A stretch of 64,000 nucleotides of DNA from Candidatus Peregrinibacteria bacterium CG11_big_fil_rev_8_21_14_0_20_49_14 (GTDB taxonomy: Bacteria; Patescibacteriota; Gracilibacteria; Peribacterales; Peribacteraceae), in contig PCVP01000028.1 of the NCBI GenBank assembly GCA_002787035.1, forward strand, positions 1 through 64,000, given 5' to 3'. Below are positions 1 through 7,377 of this stretch, piece after piece (positions within the stretch are counted from its first letter, which is position 1; each line of letters begins with the position of its first letter). The position numbers were made by a program, and so were the translations under genes. Under the pieces are notes generated by a model. It saw only the letters and a list, made by a program, of their open reading frames with translations. It ran no database searches and was not told where the DNA came from.

Positions 1-316
1 ACGAAAGAAGCAGACCGATGTGACGGATACTCTCATACAGAGAGTGCATGGTGCGGGTATCGAAGTGTACGCAGCTGAAGTTGGCTGCACGAAGGCTCGC
101 AGCCAGTTTTTCCTGAATGACCGTACTGGTAAACACAAGCTCCGGCGCAAACGCTGCAAGGTCTTCCGAAATTATATTTTGATGATCTCTCAGGTGAGGA
201 ATGTCTTTGGCTGCTTCCGGGAAGTTACTGAATTGATCGGTACACACAATCTGCTCCTGCGCACCCAAAGCGAAAAGAATTTCTGTTACTGCCGGTGAAA
301 GACTGGCGATACGCAT
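1..316 (-). CDS. BtuF-like periplasmic/cobalamin-type binding protein, C-terminus cut by window edge
   Basis: An open frame runs from ATG at 316 to the left edge without a stop. It begins MRIASLSPAVTEILFALGA, the standard opening of the helical-backbone substrate-binding fold of the BtuF/FecB family (SPxxTEILFALG). It continues with a region reading VCTDQFSNFPEAAKDIPHL, and then the strand-turn pattern FAPELVFTS. Members bind vitamin B12 or metal chelates for ABC import. No signal peptide or lipobox is visible, so it may be one of the leaderless BtuF-like proteins found in many bacteria whose ligand is not known. It is divergent from pfkA with a 74-nt gap. The fold is clear; the ligand is not. 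Confidence 0.8.
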   Translation of the reverse strand, partial: MRIASLSPAVTEILFALGAQEQIVCTDQFSNFPEAAKDIPHLRDHQNIISEDLAAFAPELVFTSTVIQEKLAASLRAANFSCVHFDTRTMHSLYESIRHIGLLLS

Positions 317-390
317 GTGTGCGAGTATACAAAACCATTGCATCGCTTGAAACAAACAGAGAAAAGTGATTTAGTACTCCTCCTGTATTT

Positions 391-1569
391 ATGGCCACTT
401 CTCGCATACCATCCGGCAAACCTGAACTGGTGTTGGGTGTGATGACAGCAGGAGGCAATGCACCGGGATACAATCCCTTTGTGCGTGGAGTTGTCGATTT
501 GGCAAAAGAGCACAACAGCCATGATAATCCTGAAATTGTAAGGATACTCGGCATGCGATTTGGCATAGGCGCCCTGTTAAAGAGACAAGACAATCTTGCT
601 GATTTAACAGCTGAAAACTTTTCCACCACAGAGAACAGATTCTCAGGATCCGGGTCTGAACTTGGAAATTCACGCGGTTTCATAGGTACTGCGGAACAAG
701 ACCCGGAGAAAATGAAAATAATTCAAGACAACGTTGCATATTATCGAGAGCAATATGGAATGCGGGGGATGATAGTCGGGGGCGGAGACGGCTCGCTCAT
801 GGGTCTTCGTAACGCACAGGAAGCAGGCGGGTTTCCGTTTAATCAGGTTCCCATAACCATAGACGATGATATTCTCGGAACGGATATAAGTGTGGGACTG
901 GATTCTGCAACCGTGGAACTGGACCACATAGTAAAGAAGCAGATACGAGATGTCGCATGGCATCAACGCATCATTCTTATTCAGGTCATGGGACGTGATT
1001 CGGGACAAGTTGCTTTTAAGGGAGGCAGAAGAGCAGATATCATACTCATAGGAGAGTGTCCCGTTTCAAATGAAAAAATCATTCAAAGAGTCAAAGACGT
1101 ATACCTGCAAAAAGAATGCGCGGTGGTGGTGGTCGGAGAAAATTTTCGACCCGAAGGATTTATCGACCCTTCCAACGGTACGGATCCTGCCGGCAATGAA
1201 ACAAAGGGAAACCGCGTACAATATCTTGAGCAATTACTGCAAAATGCTCTCTATGAGGAGTGCAGGCCCATAGCACCGGAAGACAGATTCGTTCGGTCTC
1301 TCGATACCAGTTCCATAATACGCGCGGCGTCTCCGACACCTTTTGATGACAGACTCGCCTATCGCATGGGGTCAGATGCCACATTTTTGGCGATAAGCGG
1401 GGAAATGGGATACATGGTAACACGCCGGGGAACCAAGCAAGTTCCTGTCCCACTCAGTGAGATTCGAGGCGGGAAACAAGTCGACCCGGCGGAATATGAC
1501 TACGATCGACTACAGAAGAATCGCGTCTCTTTCGACGTTCGTGATTTTGTACGACGTAGGCAATCATAA
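391..1569 (+). CDS. pfkA: 6-phosphofructokinase (PfkA family)
   Basis: This 392-residue protein should phosphorylate fructose 6-phosphate in cytosolic glycolysis. Visible family motifs are AGGNAPGYN near residue 19 (usual GGDxPGxN), GGGDGS near 130, TIDDD near 156 (usual TIDND, holding the catalytic Asp), GTD just after, MGRDSG near 200 and the IGE glutamate. The glycine in GGDGS favours ATP rather than pyrophosphate as donor, because PPi enzymes carry Asp there. The residue before TID is Ile, neither the usual Gly of ATP enzymes nor the Lys of PPi enzymes, so donor choice is not fully settled. It is longer than the 320-residue E. coli enzyme. The ATG at 391 is preceded by an upstream CTCCTCC tract rather than a GGAGG ribosome site. 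Confidence 0.93.
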   Translation: MATSRIPSGKPELVLGVMTAGGNAPGYNPFVRGVVDLAKEHNSHDNPEIVRILGMRFGIGALLKRQDNLADLTAENFSTTENRFSGSGSELGNSRGFIGTAEQDPEKMKIIQDNVAYYREQYGMRGMIVGGGDGSLMGLRNAQEAGGFPFNQVPITIDDDILGTDISVGLDSATVELDHIVKKQIRDVAWHQRIILIQVMGRDSGQVAFKGGRRADIILIGECPVSNEKIIQRVKDVYLQKECAVVVVGENFRPEGFIDPSNGTDPAGNETKGNRVQYLEQLLQNALYEECRPIAPEDRFVRSLDTSSIIRAASPTPFDDRLAYRMGSDATFLAISGEMGYMVTRRGTKQVPVPLSEIRGGKQVDPAEYDYDRLQKNRVSFDVRDFVRRRQS

Positions 1570-1636
1570 CACTGCCTTCCTCCACAAACGTTCTGCTATT
1601 GAAACTCACCCGTAACACGGGCAGGATACTACTCCT

Positions 1637-2206
1637 ATGAAGCGACTGCTCATCTCCTTCTTCGCACTCACTCTCCTCACTGCGTGCAACAACCTGCCTT
1701 CTTCCTCCGTGAGCGTGGAAGCTCGTGCCACCCGCGTGATTTCCGCTCTGAAGGCACGCGATCTTGAAACGTTGTCACAACTGTCTCACCCCATAAAAGG
1801 TGTCCGCTTCACTCCGTACACCTACGTGAACGGGGGCAGGAACATCTTTTTCTATGCCAAAGATATTCCTCGTGCCATGGACGATCCCACTTACCACAGA
1901 TGGGGCGACTACGACGGTTCGGGCGAACCGATTTACATGACATTCGCGGAGTACTACGACGAATTCATATACGACCATGATTATCGCAATGCGCCCGAGG
2001 TCTTCTGGAATCAGCGTGTAAATCGCGGTAACTCCATAGACAACGCTGCGGAAGCGTATCCTGATTCGCAAATAGTGGAATACCACTTCCCGGGATTCAA
2101 CGAGCAGTTCGGCGGTATGGACTGGTCGAGCCTGCGACTCGTCTTCGAGCAACTGGATGACACATGGTACCTCGTGGGAATCATCCACGATCAGTGGACA
2201 ATATAA
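1637..2206 (+). CDS. Lipoprotein of unknown function
   Basis: The 189-residue product starts with a lipoprotein signal, MKRLLISFFALTLLTACNN, with lipobox LTAC and Cys at residue 17, so the mature protein should be lipid-anchored outside the membrane. The rest is rich in Tyr, Asp and Trp (segments GRNIFFYAKDIP, YDEFIYDHDYRN) and ends DDTWYLVGIIHDQWTI. It resembles secreted small beta-rich domains often found in CPR bacteria, but I do not recognise a named family. It stands alone between pfkA and an inverted-repeat terminator. Confidence 0.8.
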   Translation: MKRLLISFFALTLLTACNNLPSSSVSVEARATRVISALKARDLETLSQLSHPIKGVRFTPYTYVNGGRNIFFYAKDIPRAMDDPTYHRWGDYDGSGEPIYMTFAEYYDEFIYDHDYRNAPEVFWNQRVNRGNSIDNAAEAYPDSQIVEYHFPGFNEQFGGMDWSSLRLVFEQLDDTWYLVGIIHDQWTI

Positions 2207-2242
2207 AAAAAATCCCCGCAGCAGTACACGACTGTTACGGGG
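2202..2242. terminator. Intrinsic terminator between convergent genes
   Basis: CCCCG (2214-2218) pairs with CGGGG (2238-2242), and inside it CAGT pairs with ACTG around ACACG. A run of eight A residues lies on the left side, which gives a U-run when read on the minus strand. It best serves the minus-strand gene ending at 2273, and may also stop transcription from the lipoprotein gene. Confidence 0.6.
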
Positions 2243-2272
2243 CTCTAGGCCAACTGGGTTGTACTCCGGTCA

Positions 2273-2593
2273 TCATTGGCAGACATGCCCCTTATGCAAA
2301 CGTCCGTTTCGTTCGGACAGTCGCAGAATGAAATGCGGCTGCGCAGATGGATTTGGAAGTGCGCCCCCAATCCGCTCCACCTCTGCGATGGAACGTGCCA
2401 GAAGGTCACCGAGACCTCCCAGATTTTGTTCCACAGCTTTTGCAAGCAGGGCAGAAGAATCGAGGCCTGCGGCACTGAGGGACTTGGCGATAGCACCTGC
2501 AACCCGTGTAAAGGATTGCATGGCAATATCCACTTCAATCTCTCTGGCTACAAATGCCTGAGTCACTTCATCCGTATGGGTCGGTCGATCCAT
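2273..2593 (-). CDS. Small hypothetical protein (106 aa)
   Basis: The ATG at 2593 has a GGAGG ribosome site a few bases upstream (complement of cctcc at about 2601-2605), so I prefer it over a longer frame that starts in the AT-rich upstream region. The protein begins MDRPTHTDEVTQAFV and is mostly helical, with Leu/Ala-rich heptad-like segments (AKSLSAAGLDSSALLAKAV) and no signal or membrane segment. The C-terminus is basic and has His and Cys. No family recognised. A terminator follows and a 26-bp palindrome lies upstream. Confidence 0.6.
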   Translation of the reverse strand: MDRPTHTDEVTQAFVAREIEVDIAMQSFTRVAGAIAKSLSAAGLDSSALLAKAVEQNLGGLGDLLARSIAEVERIGGALPNPSAQPHFILRLSERNGRLHKGHVCQ

Positions 2594-2675
2594 CACAATA
2601 CCTCCGTGAGTTAAGAGTGTGAAATGAGCGGGTCTAGATTGCTCAATCCTATATTTTTGCATCGGTACGTCAAAG

Positions 2676-2701
2676 AATATGTATAGAAAAGTATACATAT
2701 T
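2676..2701. promoter_or_regulatory. Perfect 10-bp inverted repeat, likely operator/promoter region
   Basis: AATATGTATA and TATACATATT are perfect complements separated by GAAAAG. On the minus strand the sequence includes TATACT, a good -10 hexamer, about 95 nt upstream of the gene starting at 2593. A palindrome overlapping a -10 box is the usual form of a dimeric repressor site. No -35 box is obvious. Confidence 0.45.
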
Positions 2702-2709
2702 ACTGCTTA

Positions 2710-2979
2710 TCACACCGGCACGACAGTTCCATCTGCAATCGTACAATCGGGAATCCCCCGTCTGACTTTGGTGTCATAACAGATACGCGCCGCTATTTTT
2801 CTGCCATCTTTCGTATGCACTATTACCCGAGGACCATCATGTCCTTCGGGACAAACAAAAGAGCTTCCTTTTACCGAAGGACAATACAATGAAGACGTAG
2901 AAGGAACGTAGATAGGACGTGGCAATCCTGCATTCTCTCGAGCCAAGAAACAAAGTGGCAAAGACCTTTTTGGTGTCAT
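2710..2979 (-). CDS. Possible small protein (89 aa), uncertain
   Basis: An open frame of 89 codons fills the space between the palindrome and the symporter gene. The C-terminal half (VIVHTKDGRKIAARICYD) looks protein-like, with a CPEGHDG segment ahead of it. The N-terminus lacks a convincing ribosome site, and another minus-strand frame overlaps it. It could be a short secreted or Cys-containing protein, or chance coding. Bases 2980-3074 show nothing else. Confidence 0.35.
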   Translation of the reverse strand: MTPKRSLPLCFLARENAGLPRPIYVPSTSSLYCPSVKGSSFVCPEGHDGPRVIVHTKDGRKIAARICYDTKVRRGIPDCTIADGTVVPV

Positions 2980-3074
2980 TTTGCGATACTATCCGCATTG
3001 AGCTTCCATGGAAAGGGGATGTAAAAATCATGCTGTCTGTTGTAAGAATTTCCATGCGTCAAGTTCTTGAGCTT

Positions 3075-4415
3075 TCAGTGAGAAATTCTGTCATACATCG
3101 TCAGAATCACTACGCTCAGAGACGTCGTAATAATGAACGTATTTTCCTTCACAAAAGGAAAGCACAAAAAAAGAACACCACTCGGAACAAGCAGCGACCA
3201 GAATGCGGCGTTTGCCGAAACATTTTTATGATAAATTGCGGCAAAAGAAGCCGGAACAAAGATAAGAGAAAGATACGTCACAACAAGCGACAATGACACA
3301 ATCTCAGGAACAAAAAGTGCAAGAAAAAATCCGCATGCTCCAAACAATGCGGTAAGAAAACGCGCATAGAGCACTCTGTTTTTTGTTTCCTGCTTGTCAC
3401 CGAAAAGCGCCCCGTACAAAATTGCAGATCCGCCTACCAACAGACTGTCTACCGAAGACATGATAACCGCAAGCATGGCCGCAAGACCGATGCCAAGCAT
3501 CCACGGACGAAGCAGCACGGACATAAGTGCGAATACGGCGGTGTCGTCATTTGCAACCGGAATGACAGTCGAAGCGACCAGTCCCAAAAAAAGAATGATG
3601 ATTCCCAATACGAAAACGAACGGAATAGCCAGGAAAAATGACTGCCGAGCCACTCGCTCGTTTTCGGCGGAAAGAATGCGTTGCCAATACGTCGTATTGC
3701 CAAGAAAAATAAAACCACTGAGCACAATGACACCCGTAAACCAGCTCACGCCTCCGAAGGCAAACGGATTGAGATGTCCTGCGGGCAATGCGTGAAAAAG
3801 TTGCGCAAATCCTCCGACATTTTGGTAACCCGCTACTGCCATCCATAGAAAGAAGAACAAAATAATCCAAAACTGCACGAAGTCGGTGAGGATATCTATT
3901 TTCAGTCCTCCTATGGCCGTATACAGAATCGTCACAATCGCGGCAAGAGTAAGAGCAATGTGGTATTCAAATCCCGTGAGAACAGATGCCACCGATGCCA
4001 TGGCAATCGCCTGTATCGCAATCCATATGATGAGCAAAAAGATCTGTAGAATCCCAGTAAGTAGTTTGGTTTTTCGGTCATACTTTTTTCCGAAGAAATC
4101 AACGATGGTAGTCGCACCGTACTGCTCACCAATCGATCGTATTTTGGACGCAACACATCCCAAAATAATCATGCCCGCCACAAATGAAATTGGAAGTGCC
4201 AAACCGTACGAAATACCCGTACGTTGCACTTCGGCAACAATCGCCACAGATCCGCCCGCACCGACGACCGTTGCAACCGTGGAAAATGTCATAAGCCATA
4301 AACTTGTTTTGCGCTTGTTAAGAAAATAGGTATCCAAAGACTCACGTCTGGAGAAAAAGAGCGCCATACCGAACAAACACAGCAGATACGCCCCGAGTGC
4401 GGCACTTGTTGTCAT
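3075..4415 (-). CDS. Sodium:solute symporter (SSS family)
   Basis: The 446-residue protein has about 12-13 hydrophobic segments, with a FSTVATVVGAGGSV stretch near residue 40 and SSVDSLLVGGSAILYGALF near 310, both characteristic of SSS transporters (a serine-rich Na+ site and the extended helix 8 region). It should import a solute with Na+; the substrate cannot be told. The open frame extends to 4496, but those extra codons (MRVQVSPPAP) are the antisense reading of the adjacent tRNA-Leu, so I place the start at ATG 4415; ATG 4445 is an alternative. A second SSS gene survives only as a fragment at about 14.6-15.2 kb. Confidence 0.88.
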   Translation of the reverse strand: MTTSAALGAYLLCLFGMALFFSRRESLDTYFLNKRKTSLWLMTFSTVATVVGAGGSVAIVAEVQRTGISYGLALPISFVAGMIILGCVASKIRSIGEQYGATTIVDFFGKKYDRKTKLLTGILQIFLLIIWIAIQAIAMASVASVLTGFEYHIALTLAAIVTILYTAIGGLKIDILTDFVQFWIILFFFLWMAVAGYQNVGGFAQLFHALPAGHLNPFAFGGVSWFTGVIVLSGFIFLGNTTYWQRILSAENERVARQSFFLAIPFVFVLGIIILFLGLVASTVIPVANDDTAVFALMSVLLRPWMLGIGLAAMLAVIMSSVDSLLVGGSAILYGALFGDKQETKNRVLYARFLTALFGACGFFLALFVPEIVSLSLVVTYLSLIFVPASFAAIYHKNVSANAAFWSLLVPSGVLFLCFPFVKENTFIITTSLSVVILTMYDRISH

Positions 4416-4466
4416 ACGAATAACGCTACCACATCCCCTACTCATAACGAAGATGATGTATGCGTA

Positions 4467-4551
4467 TGGTGCCGGAGGAGAGACTTGAACTCTCACACCT
4501 TGCGGTACACGATTTTGAGTCGTGCGCGTCTACCGATTCCGCCACTCCGGC
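4467..4551 (-). tRNA. tRNA-Leu (CAA)
   Basis: Acceptor GCCGGAG (from 4551) pairs with CTCCGGC, followed by discriminator A and an encoded CCA (4467-4469). The anticodon arm is CACGA-CTCAAAA-TCGTG, giving CAA. A variable arm of class II type and the T arm GAGAG-TTCAAGT-CTCTC are present. Confidence 0.96.
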
Positions 4552-4632
4552 AAGAGAGTGATATCGATGGAAAAAAGATCTGTAACCGAGTCATTCACCG
4601 ACCGTAGTCCCGTAAAACGGAACGAAGGTTGG

Positions 4633-4646
4633 CCGCCACTCCGGCA
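4633..4646 (-). repeat. Copy of the first bases of tRNA-Leu, 94 nt upstream of it
   Basis: The 14 bases CCGCCACTCCGGCA occur at 4539-4552 (the 5' end of the tRNA-Leu gene) and again at 4633-4646, in the same orientation. The copy lies upstream of the tRNA with respect to its transcription. Fourteen bases alone could be coincidence, but the same arrangement recurs at three other loci in this window. Confidence 0.5.
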
Positions 4647-4706
4647 CGGGGGAAAGCCTACAGTATTTTTCTGCGCGATGCAGCGCCCTCGGGTAGAATA
4701 CCACTC

Positions 4707-6044
4707 ATGAAAGAGTACGGAACATTCATCTTTGAATCTTTTTCCTTCGATTCTTCCTCGGGAGAAGTGACTCTCAAGTACAGTTTAGACGGAGAAATGG
4801 AGTTTACGGAGAAGATTCTGTTCCAAAAAGAAGGACTTTTTCCCGCAGGAACGGATGAAGAACTTCTGCAGAGAGCTCTCTTTATGCTGCATCTCATCGG
4901 CGGTATTTCGTACTACAAAACATGCTGCCCGAAAACCATAGAGATACGGTCGGGCAGTCTGACGAAACAACAGGCTGATTTTTGGAAAACGGTGTACGAA
5001 AAAGGTCTCGGAGAATTCTTTTACAGGAACGACATGGAGTTTGAAAACATGATTGCATTCCCTGCGGATGCCACGGAAGCACCCGAAGCACTGCGCAGGG
5101 AAGAAGAACACTACCGCACACTTGTTCCCATAGGTGGAGGAAAAGATTCCATCGTGACCGCGGAGATTTTAAAAGATGCGGGATTGGACTGCGTACTCTT
5201 CCGCATGGGAAATCATCCGCTTATTCAGAAAACTGCGAAAGTGGCGAACTTACCGCTCATTTCGGTGGAACGCAGTCTCAGCAAGAACCTTTTTGCACTC
5301 AACGAACAGGGTGCGCTGAACGGCCACGTGCCGATAACCGCCTATCTGTCATGCGTGACGGTTGTCACGGCACTGCTCTACGGTTTTGATTTCATTGCCA
5401 TGAGCAATGAACGCAGTGCCAGTGAAGGAAATGTGCGTTGGAAAGGACACGATATCAATCATCAATGGAGCAAGAGCATGGAATTTGAAACGATGTTTCA
5501 GGAGTACCTGCACACGTACGTTACTCCGGACATAGACTGCTTCAGTCTGCTGCGTGGCATGAGCGAACTTCTGATCGCGGAAAAGTTCACGCAACATCCC
5601 AAATACTTCGGCTGCGCCACAAGCTGCAATGCCAACTGGAGAATACTGAAAGAACGTCCGGATGCGCGGTGGTGCAACGCGTGCCCCAAGTGTGCCTTTG
5701 CCTTCTCGCTATTTGCTGCGTTTCTCCCCAAAGAGAAGCTGCTGGAGATTTTCGGTGAGAACTTGTACGAGAAGCAAGAACTGTTGCCGTTGTATAAACA
5801 ACTGCTGGGACTGGAGGGGTGTAAGCCTTTCGAATGTGTCGGCACCGTGGAAGAAACAGCGGCAGCCATGGCGCTTGCAACGGCAAGAGAAGAACTGGAA
5901 GACACTTCCGTCATTCAAATGTTCCTGCTGCAAAAAGCTGAACACGTTCCGAAAATCGATGCACTCGTGCGGGAACTGCTCACCCCTACCGATGCTCACA
6001 CGGTACCCCCCCGTTTCCTCATGCAGTTCAATGCGAATTCGTGA
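4707..6044 (+). CDS. murL: UDP-N-acetylmuramoyl-L-alanyl-L-glutamate epimerase (MurL)
   Basis: This 445-residue protein matches the MurL family by its ATP-pyrophosphatase-like loop VPIGGGKDSIVTAEIL near residue 140, the block SNERSASEGN, and the Cys-rich segment FGCATSCN followed by RWCNACPKCAFAF. MurL uses ATP to epimerise the terminal L-Glu of UDP-MurNAc-L-Ala-L-Glu to D-Glu, replacing glutamate racemase in making the peptidoglycan stem (known from Xanthomonas). The next gene, overlapping by 14 nt, is a MurD-type ligase, exactly the partner expected. The ATG at 4707 lies 7 nt after a TAGAAT -10 box (4694-4699), suggesting a leaderless message; the frame upstream of it is antisense or tRNA-derived sequence. 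Confidence 0.88.
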   Translation: MKEYGTFIFESFSFDSSSGEVTLKYSLDGEMEFTEKILFQKEGLFPAGTDEELLQRALFMLHLIGGISYYKTCCPKTIEIRSGSLTKQQADFWKTVYEKGLGEFFYRNDMEFENMIAFPADATEAPEALRREEEHYRTLVPIGGGKDSIVTAEILKDAGLDCVLFRMGNHPLIQKTAKVANLPLISVERSLSKNLFALNEQGALNGHVPITAYLSCVTVVTALLYGFDFIAMSNERSASEGNVRWKGHDINHQWSKSMEFETMFQEYLHTYVTPDIDCFSLLRGMSELLIAEKFTQHPKYFGCATSCNANWRILKERPDARWCNACPKCAFAFSLFAAFLPKEKLLEIFGENLYEKQELLPLYKQLLGLEGCKPFECVGTVEETAAAMALATAREELEDTSVIQMFLLQKAEHVPKIDALVRELLTPTDAHTVPPRFLMQFNANS

Positions 6045-7317
6045 CCTTTCAGGACTGTCCGTATGTGTCCTTGGCTACGGCCGAGAAGGGCAGTCTGTTG
6101 TACGCGCATTGGAAACATATGCACTCACATGTGCTGTGACCATTGCCGACCGCAATGCACACATAGAAGTTCCGCAGGCTACATATACGCTGCAAACGGG
6201 CGATGAATGGCTGAGAGATCTCGGATCATTCGATGTCATCATCAAATCCCCCGGCGTGCCCCCTCTGCCGGAAATAGAAGCAATGCGCCCCAAGGTTACA
6301 AACTCCACGCAACTATTTTTAGACACCGTGCAAGAAGCTGGAGCAACGGTGATAGGTGTAACGGGCTCCAAAGGGAAAAGTACGACAGCAAGCCTTATAG
6401 CTGCCATTCTACTGGCAGACGGAAGAGATGCGTATCTGGTGGGAAACATAGGTGTTCCGGCATTGGATTTTCTTTCGCATGCTAAGAAAGGAACGCTCTT
6501 CGTCATGGAAATGAGCAGTTATCAGCTCATGGATATTTCGGTAAGCCCCTCGATTGCAGTGGTTACCAGTTTTTTCCCGGAGCATTTGGACTACCACGGA
6601 TCGCTGGAAAACTACAAAGAAGCCAAGATGCACATTACTCGCTTTCAAACTCCAAATGACTTCGTATTCTACGATGCCGGTTCTCCCGGAGCGAAGGAAA
6701 TAGCGCAGGAAGGAAAAGGAATGGAAGTGGCATGCGGCAAAGAAGACTGTGCGGTTCGCATGGAGCAAATGAAGTTGCTCGGCAAGCACAACCTTCGAAA
6801 CTGTGCACTGGCAACGATGGTTTGTGAACACTTTCAAGTGGAGAGGAAAACGATACGCAAGGTGATTTCGGAATTTGAATGCTTACCGCACCGTCTGCAA
6901 TCACTGGGCACACACCATGGCATTGAGTGGATAGACGATGCCATTTCCACCACTCCGGAATCTGCCATCAGTGCGCTGGACGCACTGGGAGCGAATGTCT
7001 CCACCATGATTCTGGGAGGCCAAGACAGAGGACTGGATTTCACGATTTTGGGCAACGCACTTCGAAATTCCACGGTAAAAACCGTCATTTTATTCCCGGA
7101 AAGCGGCGTAAAAATACGGGAATCAGCCAATCGCGCCGGTGCGGATGCCATAGCGTTCTATGAAGCAAATTCCATGAATAAAGCCGTAGAATTGGCAAAA
7201 GAACACACTCCGCAAGGAAACATCTGCCTGCTTTCCACGGCATCGCCCAGTTACAATATGTTCAAAAACTTTGAAGAGAAGGGAAAAGCGTTTGCACAGG
7301 CGGTTTTGCAGGAGTAG
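6031..7317 (+). CDS. murD: MurD-type UDP-MurNAc-L-Ala glutamate ligase, probably L-Glu adding (MurD2-like)
   Basis: A 428-residue Mur ligase: N-terminal Rossmann-like domain with VCVLGYGREGQSV, P-loop TGSKGKSTT near residue 111, central domain with EMSSYQL and FFPEHLDYHGSLENY, and a C-terminal domain with GGQDRGLDF. It adds glutamate to UDP-MurNAc-L-Ala. Classical MurD uses D-Glu; next to murL the substrate is more likely L-Glu, as in the MurD2/MurL pathway. The P-loop has SKGKS in place of the common TNGKS. The start at 6031 overlaps the last 14 nt of murL, implying translational coupling. Confidence 0.88.
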   Translation: MRIRDLSGLSVCVLGYGREGQSVVRALETYALTCAVTIADRNAHIEVPQATYTLQTGDEWLRDLGSFDVIIKSPGVPPLPEIEAMRPKVTNSTQLFLDTVQEAGATVIGVTGSKGKSTTASLIAAILLADGRDAYLVGNIGVPALDFLSHAKKGTLFVMEMSSYQLMDISVSPSIAVVTSFFPEHLDYHGSLENYKEAKMHITRFQTPNDFVFYDAGSPGAKEIAQEGKGMEVACGKEDCAVRMEQMKLLGKHNLRNCALATMVCEHFQVERKTIRKVISEFECLPHRLQSLGTHHGIEWIDDAISTTPESAISALDALGANVSTMILGGQDRGLDFTILGNALRNSTVKTVILFPESGVKIRESANRAGADAIAFYEANSMNKAVELAKEHTPQGNICLLSTASPSYNMFKNFEEKGKAFAQAVLQE

Positions 7318-7338
7318 CGTGCATCACAATCTGGAGGC

Positions 7339-7358
7339 CTGTTAAGCGGTCTTAACAG
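7339..7358. promoter_or_regulatory. Perfect 8-bp inverted repeat upstream of antiporter
   Basis: CTGTTAAG and CTTAACAG flank CGGT just before the antiporter start. There is no T-run after it, so it is not a standard terminator for murD. It could be an operator or a short RNA hairpin in the antiporter leader. Confidence 0.4.
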
Positions 7359-7377
7359 TGTATACCCCGCTTTGCAC

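Noticed and set aside
4416-4496. N-terminal extension of the symporter starting MRVQVSPPAP
   Set aside because: These codons are the antisense reading of tRNA-Leu, a known annotation artefact.
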